From Paramixta manurensis (GTDB lineage Bacteria; Pseudomonadota; Gammaproteobacteria; Enterobacterales; Enterobacteriaceae), in contig NZ_CP054212.1 of NCBI RefSeq assembly GCF_013285385.1, positions 310,001 to 374,000 on the forward strand: 64,000 nt of DNA, read 5' to 3'. Below, piece by piece: positions 43,306 to 52,480 of the stretch (position 1 is its first letter; each line of letters opens with the position of its first letter). The position numbers and the translations under genes are program-made. The notes below the pieces were generated by a model. It searched no databases and was not told the DNA's origin. It was given only the letters and a program-made list of their open reading frames with translations.

Positions 43306-44494
43306 TCAACCGCTCTCGTTAGCGTTCGATAATGCGCCAGTCTCTGATGTTTTACAGGCGCTGGCTGAGTATCAACAGCTTAACCTGGTGATAGCGCCCG
43401 GTGTCGAAGGGCGGCTCTCGTTGCGTTTGCAAGCGGTTCCCTGGCGTCAGGCGTTGACGCTGGTGGCGCGCATGTCGCAGTTAGTGATTGAAACCGAAGG
43501 CAATGTATTGATGGTTTTTCCACACAGTTGGCAGCGTGAACAACAACAACGCCAGCAGGATGTTCGCGCAAAGGCACAGCAGAATCAGCCGCTTGGTAAT
43601 CTCACGCTGGTGTTGCACTACGCCGATGCAGCAGCCATACGTGAAAATCTGCTCGCAGAACGTGAAAATTTAATGAGTCCACGCGGCAGCGTCATTGTCG
43701 ACACGCGTACTAATGCCTTGTTAATACGAGACACGTCAGCGGCGCAGGAGGAAGTCGCGCGTTGGGTGAAAGCATTGGATGTGCCGCTCGAGCAGGTAGA
43801 GTTGGCGGCACATATTGTGACCATTGGTGAAGAGCATTTGCGCGAGCTGGGCGTGAACTGGGCAACCGGCGGCGCGGAGCAGATTAACCAGGCGCTAAGA
43901 AATCCGCATTTTGGCGTTGATCTGGCGGTTAATAACCCGGCAATGACCGCTGGGTTCACGCTTGGCCGGCTGGATGGTCGCTTACTCGATCTGGAACTGA
44001 GCGCGCTTGAACGAGAAGACCAGGTGGAAATTATCGCTAGCCCACGCTTGTTCACCTCACATCAACAACCCGCCAGCATTAAGCAAGGAACCGAAATTCC
44101 TTACGAAGTGGCGAATGGCAGCAATGGCGCAACCCGTATTGAGTTTCGCGAAGCGGTGTTAGGGATGGAGGTTACGCCATCGGTTCAGCCAAACGGGCGA
44201 ATCTTACTGAAGTTACATTTGAGCCAGAATGTACCGGGGCGCACGTTGCGGCATGGCGATAGCGAAGTGCTCACCATTGATAAACAAGAGATTGATACCC
44301 AGGTAACCTTAAAAGATGGTCAAACGCTGGCGTTGGGCGGTATTTTTCAGCAACAGAAAAGTCAGGGGCGTAATGCGGTGCCGTTACTGGGGAAGATTCC
44401 GTTACTGGGGGCATTATTTCGGCATCAGATTGATGAGCGAAAACGGCGTGAACTGGTGATCTTTATCACGCCGCGTCTGATTCGTGACCCCTGA
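43241..44494 (+). CDS. hofQ: Secretin-like outer-membrane DNA-uptake protein HofQ
   Basis: PilQ/secretin family; forms the outer-membrane channel. 417 residues (E. coli HofQ 412). Signal peptide of about 18 residues ending WPAVA, an STN/N0-like domain (about 25-90), an N1-type domain (LVLHYADAAAIRENLL) and the C-terminal secretin core with VEIIASPRLFTSHQQPASIKQGTEIPY and VPLLGKIPLLGALF. ATG 43241 preserves the signal peptide even though it overlaps hofP by 65 bases. Last gene of hofMNOPQ; no terminator is evident before the 393-bp gap to aroK. Confidence 0.95.
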   Translation: MKTGMVFLLAWLIWPAVARENDQPLSLAFDNAPVSDVLQALAEYQQLNLVIAPGVEGRLSLRLQAVPWRQALTLVARMSQLVIETEGNVLMVFPHSWQREQQQRQQDVRAKAQQNQPLGNLTLVLHYADAAAIRENLLAERENLMSPRGSVIVDTRTNALLIRDTSAAQEEVARWVKALDVPLEQVELAAHIVTIGEEHLRELGVNWATGGAEQINQALRNPHFGVDLAVNNPAMTAGFTLGRLDGRLLDLELSALEREDQVEIIASPRLFTSHQQPASIKQGTEIPYEVANGSNGATRIEFREAVLGMEVTPSVQPNGRILLKLHLSQNVPGRTLRHGDSEVLTIDKQEIDTQVTLKDGQTLALGGIFQQQKSQGRNAVPLLGKIPLLGALFRHQIDERKRRELVIFITPRLIRDP

Positions 44495-44556
44495 TCGCTT
44501 TTCCACACACATCGGGCTTTACAACGCTTTTTTTCACGGATTGCGCGCATATGCGT

Positions 44557-44585
44557 TTGACGTAAGGGCGGAATTAGCTTACAAG
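44557..44585 (+). promoter_or_regulatory. Candidate distal aroK promoter
   Basis: TTGACG (44557-44562, 5 of 6) with a 17-bp spacer and TACAAG (44580-44585, 4 of 6). It would give a leader of about 295 nt. Confidence 0.5.
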
Positions 44586-44746
44586 GTTTAGCGATTTTGA
44601 CTTTTGGGCCACGAAGCCTGGTACCTGAAGTAGATTACCGTTTTAGATCGCGTGGTCCAGGCGCAGCTTATGCCGCAGCGCGGTCATTAAAATAAAGCGG
44701 ACTGAAGCGTCGGAGCCGGCGCGCAATGAGCAGGCAATTTATTCGG

Positions 44747-44776
44747 TTGCCAAACGACCTTGAGTATTGAGATAAT
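44747..44776 (+). promoter_or_regulatory. Candidate proximal aroK promoter
   Basis: TTGCCA (44747-44752, 5 of 6), 18-bp spacer, GATAAT (44771-44776, 5 of 6). It would start transcription about 105 nt before aroK. Confidence 0.5.
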
Positions 44777-44887
44777 TTTTCGTCTGACTCTCGCACTATC
44801 GCTCATGAGGTTTCAGTTCATGTCCCGCCAGCGTAAACGCGCTGAACGCGGGGTATCATCCACGAATGTCTTAGTAATACCGAAAAA

Positions 44888-45409
44888 ATGGCAGAGAAAC
44901 GCAATATCTTTCTGGTTGGGCCTATGGGTGCCGGCAAAAGCACTATTGGTCGTCAGTTAGCTCAGCAACTCAATATGGAATTTTACGATTCCGATCAAGA
45001 AATTGAGCGACGTACCGGAGCGGATGTGGGCTGGGTGTTCGACGTTGAAGGCGAAGCCGGCTTTCGCGATCGTGAAGAAAAAATCATCAACGAACTCACC
45101 GAGAAGCAGGGCATTGTCTTGGCGACCGGTGGTGGTTCCGTGAAATCCCGTGAGACGCGTAACCGTCTCTCCGCCCGCGGCGTTGTGGTCTACCTGGAAA
45201 CCACTATCGAAAAACAACTGGCTCGCACACAGCGCGATAAAAAACGTCCTTTACTGCAGGTTGATTCACCGCCGCGTGAAGTGCTGGAAGCGCTGGCTGG
45301 CGAACGTAACCCGCTGTATGAAGAAATCGCCGATGTGACGATTCGTACCGACGATCAAAGCGCTAAGGTCGTGGCGAACCAGATCATTAACATGTTGGAA
45401 AAAAATTAA
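44888..45409 (+). CDS. aroK: Shikimate kinase I AroK
   Basis: Phosphorylates shikimate at the 3-hydroxyl. 173 residues, as in E. coli. P-loop GPMGAGKST is at residues 11-19, followed by DSDQEIERRTG, FRDREEK and GGG(S), the shikimate-binding residues, and a LID segment RDKKRPLL. ATG 44888 is fixed by the family N-terminus MAEKRNIFLVG; no strong Shine-Dalgarno precedes it. aroB follows after 37 nt. Confidence 0.98.
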   Translation: MAEKRNIFLVGPMGAGKSTIGRQLAQQLNMEFYDSDQEIERRTGADVGWVFDVEGEAGFRDREEKIINELTEKQGIVLATGGGSVKSRETRNRLSARGVVVYLETTIEKQLARTQRDKKRPLLQVDSPPREVLEALAGERNPLYEEIADVTIRTDDQSAKVVANQIINMLEKN

Positions 45410-45446
45410 CACGGCCTGCGGCCATAGCGAAAAGGTGTACAGCGTC

Positions 45447-46535
45447 ATGGAGAGGATTACCGTCACTCTGGGAGAGCGTAGCTACCCAATTACCATTGCC
45501 GCCGGACTGTTTAACGATCCGGCTTCTTTTTGGCCGCTGAAAGCGGGCGATCGGACGATGTTGGTAACCAATCAGACGCTGGCACCGCTGTACCTTGAGC
45601 CCCTGCGCCAACGGCTTGAAAGCGCTGGTGTGAAGGTTGATCAAGTTATTCTGCCGGATGGCGAGCAGTATAAAACGCTGGCGGTAATGGAGCAGGTGTT
45701 CACCGCGCTGCTGGAGAAAGTGCATGGGCGTGACACGACGTTGGTCGCGTTGGGTGGCGGGGTAATCGGCGATCTGACTGGGTTCGCTGCCGCCAGTTAT
45801 CAACGCGGCGTTCGCTTTATTCAGGTTCCCACCACACTGTTGTCACAGGTCGACTCTTCGGTCGGCGGTAAAACCGCCGTCAACCATCCGCTTGGCAAAA
45901 ACATGATTGGGGCGTTTTACCAGCCAGCATCGGTGGTTATCGATCTGGACTGTTTGAAAAGCTTACCGCTGCGTGAGTTAGCGTCGGGCATGGCGGAAGT
46001 CATTAAGTACGGCATTATTTTGGACGGTGAGTTTTTCAACTGGCTAGAACAGAATCTTGATGCCTTAATGGCGCTGGATGGCGAGGCGATGGCATGGTGT
46101 ATTCGTCGTTGCTGCGAATTGAAAGCCGAAGTAGTGGCCGCCGATGAGCGTGAGATGGGGCAACGCGCGCTGCTAAACCTTGGGCATACTTATGGTCATG
46201 CGATTGAAGCGCATATGGGCTATGGGAATTGGCTGCATGGTGAGGCGGTGGCCGCAGGGATGGTGATGGCCGCACGGACCGCAGAGCGCCTTGGGCAGTT
46301 TAGCGCGGCGGATACCGATCGGATTATCGCGTTACTTCGTCGGGCGGGTCTTCCGGTAAACGGCCCGGCAAATATGCCGGCGGAAGCGTATTTGCCGCAT
46401 ATGATGCGTGATAAGAAAGTGCTGGCCGGTGAGTTACGCCTGGTGCTACCTCTCGCGATCGGCAAAGCCGAGGTGCGCGGCGGTGTGGCACATGATATTG
46501 TTTTGGCTTCAATCGAAGATTGTCAGCCAGCCTGA
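45447..46535 (+). CDS. aroB: 3-dehydroquinate synthase AroB
   Basis: NAD- and metal-dependent conversion of DAHP to 3-dehydroquinate. 362 residues, as in E. coli. GGGVIGDLTGFAAASYQRG binds NAD, and metal ligands lie in AEVIKYGII, GHTYGHAIE and LHGEAVAAGM. ATG 45447 (MERITVTLGERSYPI) matches the family; an upstream in-frame start at 45435 is less likely. AAAAGGTG provides the ribosome site. Confidence 0.98.
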   Translation: MERITVTLGERSYPITIAAGLFNDPASFWPLKAGDRTMLVTNQTLAPLYLEPLRQRLESAGVKVDQVILPDGEQYKTLAVMEQVFTALLEKVHGRDTTLVALGGGVIGDLTGFAAASYQRGVRFIQVPTTLLSQVDSSVGGKTAVNHPLGKNMIGAFYQPASVVIDLDCLKSLPLRELASGMAEVIKYGIILDGEFFNWLEQNLDALMALDGEAMAWCIRRCCELKAEVVAADEREMGQRALLNLGHTYGHAIEAHMGYGNWLHGEAVAAGMVMAARTAERLGQFSAADTDRIIALLRRAGLPVNGPANMPAEAYLPHMMRDKKVLAGELRLVLPLAIGKAEVRGGVAHDIVLASIEDCQPA

Positions 46536-46608
46536 ATCACAGTGAGTCAGTTGTAAATGCCGGGTACAGGAAGGTATCGGTATATGCCGCTAAACGGGAG
46601 GAGGTTAA

Positions 46609-47655
46609 ATGGACGAGTTTAAACCGGAAGACGAGTTAAAACCTGACGCCAGTGACCGCCGTCCGACGCGGTCACGCAAAACGTCTTCTGCGCCGAAAGT
46701 GCCGGTTTCACGTCAGCATATGATGATGGGTATCGGTATTTTGGTGTTGTTGTTACTGGTTATCGGCATTGGCTCCGCCCTGAAAGGGCCGAGCGACAGT
46801 TCGTCTTCTCAGCCGACCGCGGGCAATAACGCCGCTTCCGGTAACAATGCGGCTAACGGCAATGCGCCTGCTAATGCTAATGGTGGCGAGAAAAATATCG
46901 ATCTCTCCGGCTCATCCTCCATGAGCGGCCAGACACCTGCTTCACCGTCCGGCGGCGAGAACGCTTCCGGCACCGCGGCGCAAAATACTCCTCCTCCTTC
47001 ACCACAGGAATTGAGCGCGCCGCCGGTTTCCAACACGCCAACGCAAGCTGCGCCAGTGCAGGCGCCGCAAAACCAACAACGGGTTGAATTACCGGGCGAT
47101 CTGAATTCCGCGTTGAATAATCAGCAGGGGCAGGTTGACGCTGCTACACAAGGTGCGGCCAATAGCAGCTCATTGCCGACCGCGCCGGCAACGGTAAGCG
47201 GCACGGCAGGTAATACCAACCCGCAGCCGGTGAATAAACCCGCACCGCACCATACGGCATCGCACAACACGAAACCGGCGGCAACGCATAAACCAACGGC
47301 GAACAAACCCGCCGCGCAGGCTCAACGCCCAACGGCTTCTGCTCACAATGCCAGCTCAGGTCATAGTAGCGTTAGCGCGGCCAATAGCGCAGCGCCCGGC
47401 GGTAGCTACACGCTGCAACTGAGTAGCGCATCGCGTCAGGATACCTTGAACGCCTGGGCGAAAAAGCAAAATCTCAGTGCTTATCATGTTTATCAGACCA
47501 CCCGTAACGGGCAGCCTTGGTATGTGCTGGTTAGCGGTTCCTACGCGACACCTGCGGAGGCGAAACGTGCGGTTGCTTCGTTGCCTGCTGAAGTTCGTGC
47601 GCAGAACCCCTGGGTTAAGCCAGTTAGCCAGGTAAAAAAGGAAGCAGGTAAGTAG
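46609..47655 (+). CDS. damX: SPOR-domain cell-division protein DamX
   Basis: Bitopic inner-membrane protein that localises to the septum through its SPOR domain. 348 residues, clearly shorter than the 428 of E. coli. A basic cytoplasmic tail, one membrane segment (about 38-58, MMMGIGILVLLLLVIGIG), a long low-complexity periplasmic linker rich in Ala, Asn, Pro, Ser, Gln and Thr (about 65-262), then a SPOR domain (about 263-340: GSYTLQLSSAS, WYVLVSGSYATPAEAKRAV). The difference in length lies in the cytoplasmic region and linker. GGAGGAGG precedes ATG 46609. Confidence 0.93.
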   Translation: MDEFKPEDELKPDASDRRPTRSRKTSSAPKVPVSRQHMMMGIGILVLLLLVIGIGSALKGPSDSSSSQPTAGNNAASGNNAANGNAPANANGGEKNIDLSGSSSMSGQTPASPSGGENASGTAAQNTPPPSPQELSAPPVSNTPTQAAPVQAPQNQQRVELPGDLNSALNNQQGQVDAATQGAANSSSLPTAPATVSGTAGNTNPQPVNKPAPHHTASHNTKPAATHKPTANKPAAQAQRPTASAHNASSGHSSVSAANSAAPGGSYTLQLSSASRQDTLNAWAKKQNLSAYHVYQTTRNGQPWYVLVSGSYATPAEAKRAVASLPAEVRAQNPWVKPVSQVKKEAGK

Positions 47656-47797
47656 CCATTGAATGGCGGGGGCATCAAACCTACGCCGCGCGGCCAGATG
47701 AAGCTCGCTTTGTCTGACCGTGCTTATATTAGCTAAAGCGCAGATATGCTGTCGGTAAAACCACAGCCAGACGGGTAGAAGTAAGTAAAACGACGGC

Positions 47798-48610
47798 ATG
47801 AAAAAACATCGCGCTTTTTTGAAATGGGCGGGGGGGAAGTACCCGCTATTGGACGATATTCGACGACATCTTCCACCGGGTGATTGTCTGGTTGAACCTT
47901 TTGTTGGTGCCGGATCGGTTTTTCTAAACACCGATTATCCGCGCTACATTTTGGCGGATATTAACAACGATCTGATTAACCTTTACGACATCGTCAAAAC
48001 CCGTACCGCAGAGTTTATTCGCGATGCGCGTGTGCTGTTCACGCCAGAAGCTAACGATAGCCTCTTTTACTATGCTCATCGCAGCGAATTTAATGCCAGT
48101 AATGATCCCTATCGCCGGGCATTATTGTTCCTCTATCTAAACCGCCATTGTTACAATGGGTTATGCCGCTACAATCTCAGCGGCGAATTTAATGTTCCGT
48201 TTGGGCGTTATAGCAAACCCTATTTTCCGGAAGAAGAGCTGAATTGGTTTGCCGAGCAGGCGCAAAAAGCGACCTTTGTCTGTGAATCGTACGATGTTAC
48301 GCTGAATAAAGCGCAGGTGGGGTCGGTGGTGTATTGCGATCCCCCCTATGCGCCGCTTTCTGCGACGGCAAACTTTACCGCTTACCACACCAATAGTTTC
48401 AGCCTGCGCGAGCAGCAGCATTTGGCTGAATTGGCGACAAAGCTGGCGCAGGAAAACCGTATTCCGGTGCTGATTTCGAACCACGATACCGTGTTGACAC
48501 GCGAGTGGTATCAACAAGCCGTTCTTCATGTGGTGAAGGCACGGCGTACAATCAGCAGAAGTATTAATGGTCGCAATCAGGTTGACGAACTGTTGGCTCT
48601 CTATCGCTAG
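47798..48610 (+). CDS. dam: DNA adenine methyltransferase Dam
   Basis: Methylates adenine N6 in GATC, directing mismatch repair, replication control and some gene regulation. 270 residues (E. coli 278). The AdoMet-binding FVGAGSVF lies at about 35-42 and the catalytic DPPY at residues 181-184. The N-terminus KKHRAFLKWAGGKYPLLDDI is typical. The gene is 142 nt downstream of damX and has no obvious Shine-Dalgarno sequence, which would keep expression low; this fits the known need for tight Dam dosage (inference). Confidence 0.97.
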   Translation: MKKHRAFLKWAGGKYPLLDDIRRHLPPGDCLVEPFVGAGSVFLNTDYPRYILADINNDLINLYDIVKTRTAEFIRDARVLFTPEANDSLFYYAHRSEFNASNDPYRRALLFLYLNRHCYNGLCRYNLSGEFNVPFGRYSKPYFPEEELNWFAEQAQKATFVCESYDVTLNKAQVGSVVYCDPPYAPLSATANFTAYHTNSFSLREQQHLAELATKLAQENRIPVLISNHDTVLTREWYQQAVLHVVKARRTISRSINGRNQVDELLALYR

Positions 48611-48676
48611 CGTTTTTCGTCCGCGACCAACGTATTTAGTCAGTGACCGCACTGGCGCACAAATTGGGAGAAACGG

Positions 48677-49363
48677 ATGAAACAGTTTTTACTCGCTCCA
48701 TCAATCTTGTCGGCAGACTTTGCCCGCCTGGGGGAAGACACGGCGAAAGCGTTAGCCGCTGGCGGCGATGTCGTGCATTTTGATGTGATGGATAATCACT
48801 ATGTGCCGAATCTGACGATGGGCCCGATGGTGCTGAAAGCGCTGCGTGATTACGGTATCACTGCGCCGATCGATGTTCATCTGATGGTGAAACCGGTTGA
48901 TAGCCTGATTCCACAATTTGCTAAAGCAGGCGCCAGTTTTATCACTTTCCACCCGGAAGCCTCTGAGCATGTCGATCGTACTCTGCAACTGATTAAAGAA
49001 CACGGTTGTAAAGCCGGTCTGGTGCTTAATCCGGCCACCTCGCTCAGCGAGTTGGAGTACGTGATGGATAAGCTGGATATTATTTTGCTGATGTCGGTGA
49101 ACCCAGGCTTTGGCGGTCAATCGTTTATTCCCGGCACGCTGAATAAGCTGCGCCAGGCGCGCAAGCTCATTGATGAGAGCGGTTACGATATTCGCCTTGA
49201 GGTAGATGGCGGGGTTAAGATCGACAACATTGCCGAGATCGCCGCCGCCGGTGCGGATATGTTTGTCGCGGGATCGGCGATTTTTGGCCATCCGGATTAC
49301 AAAAAAGTCATTGATGATATGCGTAACGAACTGGAGAAGTCCCGTCATGGCTCATTTCACTAA
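48677..49363 (+). CDS. rpe: Ribulose-phosphate 3-epimerase Rpe
   Basis: Interconverts ribulose-5-phosphate and xylulose-5-phosphate in the pentose phosphate pathway. 228 residues (E. coli 225). TIM barrel with HFDVMDNHYVPN, DVHLMVKP, the catalytic aspartate in EVDGGVK, and NPGFGGQSF. GGGAGAAAC precedes ATG 48677. The last 17 bases overlap gph. Confidence 0.98.
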   Translation: MKQFLLAPSILSADFARLGEDTAKALAAGGDVVHFDVMDNHYVPNLTMGPMVLKALRDYGITAPIDVHLMVKPVDSLIPQFAKAGASFITFHPEASEHVDRTLQLIKEHGCKAGLVLNPATSLSELEYVMDKLDIILLMSVNPGFGGQSFIPGTLNKLRQARKLIDESGYDIRLEVDGGVKIDNIAEIAAAGADMFVAGSAIFGHPDYKKVIDDMRNELEKSRHGSFH

Positions 49364-50024
49364 TATTCGTGGGTTGGCGTTCGATCTGGATGGGACGTTA
49401 GTCGATAGCGCGCCAGGCTTGGCGGATGCATTAGGCCAGGCTTTAAACGCTATGGACCTCCCGGCGCCGGGTGTGGAGCGCGTCTCCACTTGGATTGGTA
49501 ACGGCGCGGATATTATGGTCGAGCGTACCCTTACTTGGGCGCTAAACCGTAAGCCAGAAGCGGACGAACAGCGCGATACACGCGTATTGTTTGACAAATA
49601 TTATGCGGCAACGGTCAACAGCGGCAGTACCTTGTTCCCGCATGTGGCGGCTAGCCTGGAAAAACTGGCGGCCCATGACCTTCCGCTGGCAATTGTCACC
49701 AATAAGCCGACCCCGTTTGTCGCGCCATTGCTGGAGACATTGGGCATTGCCCGCTATTTCTCGCTGATTATTGGCGGTGACGATGTGGTGGCGAAAAAGC
49801 CGCATCCGGCACCGATTTTCCTTGTATTAGGCAAATTTGGCCTGTTACCGCAAGAGCTGCTCTTTGTCGGTGATTCGCGCAATGATATTCTGGCGGCGCA
49901 AGCGGCGGGATGCCCTTGCGTAGGGATGACGTTTGGCTACAACTACGGTGAGTCGATTACCACCAGTAATCCGAACCTTGCGCTGGACGATTTTAACGAT
50001 CTTTTGCCCGCTTTAGGGCTGTAA
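49347..50024 (+). CDS. gph: Phosphoglycolate phosphatase Gph
   Basis: HAD-family hydrolase that removes 2-phosphoglycolate. 225 residues, shorter than the 252 of E. coli mainly by loss of a linker in the cap region and a short C-terminus. HAD motif I DLDGTLVDSAPG is at about 13-24, motif II VTNKPTP and motif IV GDSRNDI follow. ATG 49347 overlaps the rpe stop by 17 bases; a much longer frame from 49206 would lie inside rpe and is not used. trpS begins 17 nt downstream. Confidence 0.96.
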   Translation: MAHFTNIRGLAFDLDGTLVDSAPGLADALGQALNAMDLPAPGVERVSTWIGNGADIMVERTLTWALNRKPEADEQRDTRVLFDKYYAATVNSGSTLFPHVAASLEKLAAHDLPLAIVTNKPTPFVAPLLETLGIARYFSLIIGGDDVVAKKPHPAPIFLVLGKFGLLPQELLFVGDSRNDILAAQAAGCPCVGMTFGYNYGESITTSNPNLALDDFNDLLPALGL

Positions 50025-50041
50025 TTATCAGGATATAAAGT

Positions 50042-51046
50042 ATGAGCAAACCCATCGTATTTAGCGGCGCACAGCCTTCTGGCGAATTGACCATTGGTAA
50101 CTACATGGGTGCGCTGCGTCAGTGGGTCAATATGCAGGATGATTACCACTGCATATATTGTATTGTCGACCTGCACGCCATCACGGTACGTCAGGATCCG
50201 GTAGCGTTGCGTAAAGCGACGCTGGATACGCTGGCGCTGTATTTGGCCTGCGGTATCGATCCGGCGAAAAGCACCATATTCGTGCAGTCGCACGTACCGG
50301 AACATACGCAACTGGGCTGGATCCTGAATTGCTACACCTATTTCGGTGAGCTAAGCCGCATGACGCAATTCAAAGATAAATCCGCGCGCTATGCGGAAAA
50401 TATCAACGCCGGGCTGTTTGATTATCCGGTACTGATGGCGGCGGATATTTTGCTGTATCAAACTAACCAAGTGCCGGTTGGCGAAGATCAAAAACAGCAT
50501 CTGGAGCTGAGCCGTGATATTGCCCAGCGGTTTAATACCCTTTACGGTGAGGTGTTTAAGGTACCTGAGCCGTTTATCCCGAAATCCGGCGCGCGCGTCA
50601 TGTCATTGCTTGAGCCGACCAAAAAAATGTCCAAGTCGGATGAAAACCGCAATAACGTGATCGGTTTGCTGGAAGATCCGAAATCAGTAGTGAAAAAAAT
50701 CAAACGTGCGGTTACCGATTCAGACGAGCCGCCAGTGGTGCGTTATGACATTAAACAGAAAGCCGGGGTTTCTAACCTGCTGGATATTTTGTCTGCGGTG
50801 ACCGGCAAGCCGATTCCACAACTGGAACAAGAGTTCGAAGGCCAAATGTACGGCCACTTGAAAGGGGCGGTTGCCGATGCGGTCTCTGGCATGTTAGGAG
50901 AGCTGCAGGCGCGTTACCATCAGTTCCGTAGTGATGAGGCTTACCTTGAGCAGGTGATGCGTGACGGTGCGAATAAAGCGCGCGCGCAGGCGCAAGAGAC
51001 GCTGAAAAAAGTGTACCAGGCGGTGGGGTTTGTCGCCCAACCGTAA
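50042..51046 (+). CDS. trpS: Tryptophanyl-tRNA synthetase TrpS
   Basis: Class I synthetase charging tRNA-Trp. 334 residues, as in E. coli. The HIGH-equivalent is GELTIGNYMGAL near residue 15, and the KMSKS motif is KKMSKSDENR near residue 197. Last gene of the dam-rpe-gph-trpS group; a strong terminator follows. Confidence 0.98.
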   Translation: MSKPIVFSGAQPSGELTIGNYMGALRQWVNMQDDYHCIYCIVDLHAITVRQDPVALRKATLDTLALYLACGIDPAKSTIFVQSHVPEHTQLGWILNCYTYFGELSRMTQFKDKSARYAENINAGLFDYPVLMAADILLYQTNQVPVGEDQKQHLELSRDIAQRFNTLYGEVFKVPEPFIPKSGARVMSLLEPTKKMSKSDENRNNVIGLLEDPKSVVKKIKRAVTDSDEPPVVRYDIKQKAGVSNLLDILSAVTGKPIPQLEQEFEGQMYGHLKGAVADAVSGMLGELQARYHQFRSDEAYLEQVMRDGANKARAQAQETLKKVYQAVGFVAQP

Positions 51047-51077
51047 GGTGATGACGAATACTCAACTGTCAGTATTG

Positions 51078-51112
51078 ATGCCCGCCCGCCTTCCGGCGCG
51101 CGGGCATTTTTT
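51078..51112 (+). terminator. Intrinsic terminator after trpS
   Basis: ATGCCCGC (51078-51085) pairs with GCGGGCAT (51100-51107), with an inner CGCC/GGCG continuation and loop TTCC, then TTTTTT to 51112. A strong stem; it also faces convergent cysG. Confidence 0.9.
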
Positions 51113-51115
51113 CGC

Positions 51116-52480
51116 TCAGAACCAGCGTAATTTCTCACGAAGCGCGACCACTTCACCGACAATGATCAAGCTGGGGCTTTTGACCTGGGTCGCCAGGCTT
51201 GCTAACTGCGTTAATTCCCCGCTCACGACCCGCTGGTTTACCGTGGTGCCGTTTTCGACCAGCGCAACCGGCATAGTGGTGCGCATTCCATGGGTTATCA
51301 ATTGGTGTTGAATCTCAGCCGCCTGCGATAACCCCATGTAAAACACCAGCGTTTGATGATCTGCGGCCATTCGCGACCATTCCAGCGCGCCATTCTGCTG
51401 GAGATGACCGGTGACCAGGCGTACGCTTTGCGCATAATCACGGTGGGTTAAGGGGATACCGCTATACGCTGAACAGCCGGAGGCGGCGGTAATGCCCGGC
51501 ACGACCGAAAAGGGAATATCGGCGCCCAGTAGCGCTTCCAACTCTTCCGCTCCGCGCCCAAAGATAAACGGGTCGCCGCCTTTAAGACGCACCACGCGCT
51601 TTCCGCGCTGCGCTTGTTGCAGCAGGATCTGATTGATTTCTTCCTGTGGCACGCAGTGAAAACCAGCGCGTTTACCGACGAAGATGCGCTCCGCATCGCG
51701 ACGCGTCAGGTTCATGATCTCATCGGACACCAGCCGGTCATACACCACAATATCGGCTTGCTGAATTTGTTGCAGCCCTTTCAGAGTGAGCAAGCCCGCA
51801 TCGCCGGGCCCGGCGCCGACCAGTACCACTTCACCACGATGTTCTAACGGCTCGCTAAATAGCGTTTCTTTGAGTTGTTCAACCCGTTGTTGATCATCAT
51901 TAGCCAGCGATTGCGCCAGGCGATCGCTACTGAAGAGCTTTTCCCAGAAACGGCGGCGTAATGCGGGAGAGGGCAAAGTGGCTTTGACTCGCTGGCGCAA
52001 AGCACCGGCAAAATCGGCCAGTTTCCCCAAATGCTGCGGTAGCATTGCTTCCAGCTTTTCCCGCAGTAAGCGCGCCAGCACCGGCGCCCGGCCCCCGGAC
52101 GAGACGGCGATCATTAACGGCGAGCGATCGATAATCGAGGGCATAATCACACTGGCGCTTTCCGGCGCATCAACCACATTGCAAAAAATACGTCGTGATT
52201 CTGCCTCGGCGCTCACCTGTTGATTGAGCGCTTCGTCATTGGTAGCGGCAATAACTAACCAACAATCATCGAGTAATTCAGGCGTAAAGGCATCGTAAAT
52301 CAGAGTAACGCTGTGGGTCTGCCGCCAGTGGAGGAATTGTGGAGCAAACTCACGGGAACACACACGTAAATCCGCACCGGCATCCAGCAATAACCGGGCT
52401 TTACGCTCGGCAACCTCACCGCCGCCGATCAGCAGGCAGGCTTTACCGCGTAGTTGACAAAATAGGGGAAGAAAATCCAT
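51116..52480 (-). CDS. cysG: Siroheme synthase CysG (trifunctional)
   Basis: Makes siroheme from uroporphyrinogen III: methyltransferase at the C-terminus, precorrin-2 dehydrogenase and sirohydrochlorin ferrochelatase at the N-terminus. 454 residues (E. coli 457). NAD-binding GGGEVAERKARLLL at about 20-33, Ser128 (AVSSGG) which is phosphorylated in the Salmonella enzyme, and methyltransferase motifs VGAGPGDAGLLT and VVRLKGGDPFIFGRG. I choose ATG 52480 (MDFLPLFCQL) by alignment; a GTG two codons upstream is possible. It supplies the cofactor for NirB. Confidence 0.96.
   Translation of the reverse strand: MDFLPLFCQLRGKACLLIGGGEVAERKARLLLDAGADLRVCSREFAPQFLHWRQTHSVTLIYDAFTPELLDDCWLVIAATNDEALNQQVSAEAESRRIFCNVVDAPESASVIMPSIIDRSPLMIAVSSGGRAPVLARLLREKLEAMLPQHLGKLADFAGALRQRVKATLPSPALRRRFWEKLFSSDRLAQSLANDDQQRVEQLKETLFSEPLEHRGEVVLVGAGPGDAGLLTLKGLQQIQQADIVVYDRLVSDEIMNLTRRDAERIFVGKRAGFHCVPQEEINQILLQQAQRGKRVVRLKGGDPFIFGRGAEELEALLGADIPFSVVPGITAASGCSAYSGIPLTHRDYAQSVRLVTGHLQQNGALEWSRMAADHQTLVFYMGLSQAAEIQHQLITHGMRTTMPVALVENGTTVNQRVVSGELTQLASLATQVKSPSLIIVGEVVALREKLRWF

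Larger units (their letters stand above)
44495..44887 (+). other. hofQ-aroK intergenic region
   Basis: 393 bp without a credible gene. It contains two promoter-like pairs reading toward aroK (listed separately) and an untranslated leader. A frame running from 44760 into aroK is likely chance. Confidence 0.55.

Noticed and set aside
44760..44960. 66-codon frame (TTG start) running into aroK
   Set aside because: It overlaps the aroK start in another frame, has no ribosome site, and no family resemblance.
48752..49348. 198-codon frame antisense to rpe
   Set aside because: It mirrors rpe completely; composition and lack of motifs indicate a shadow.
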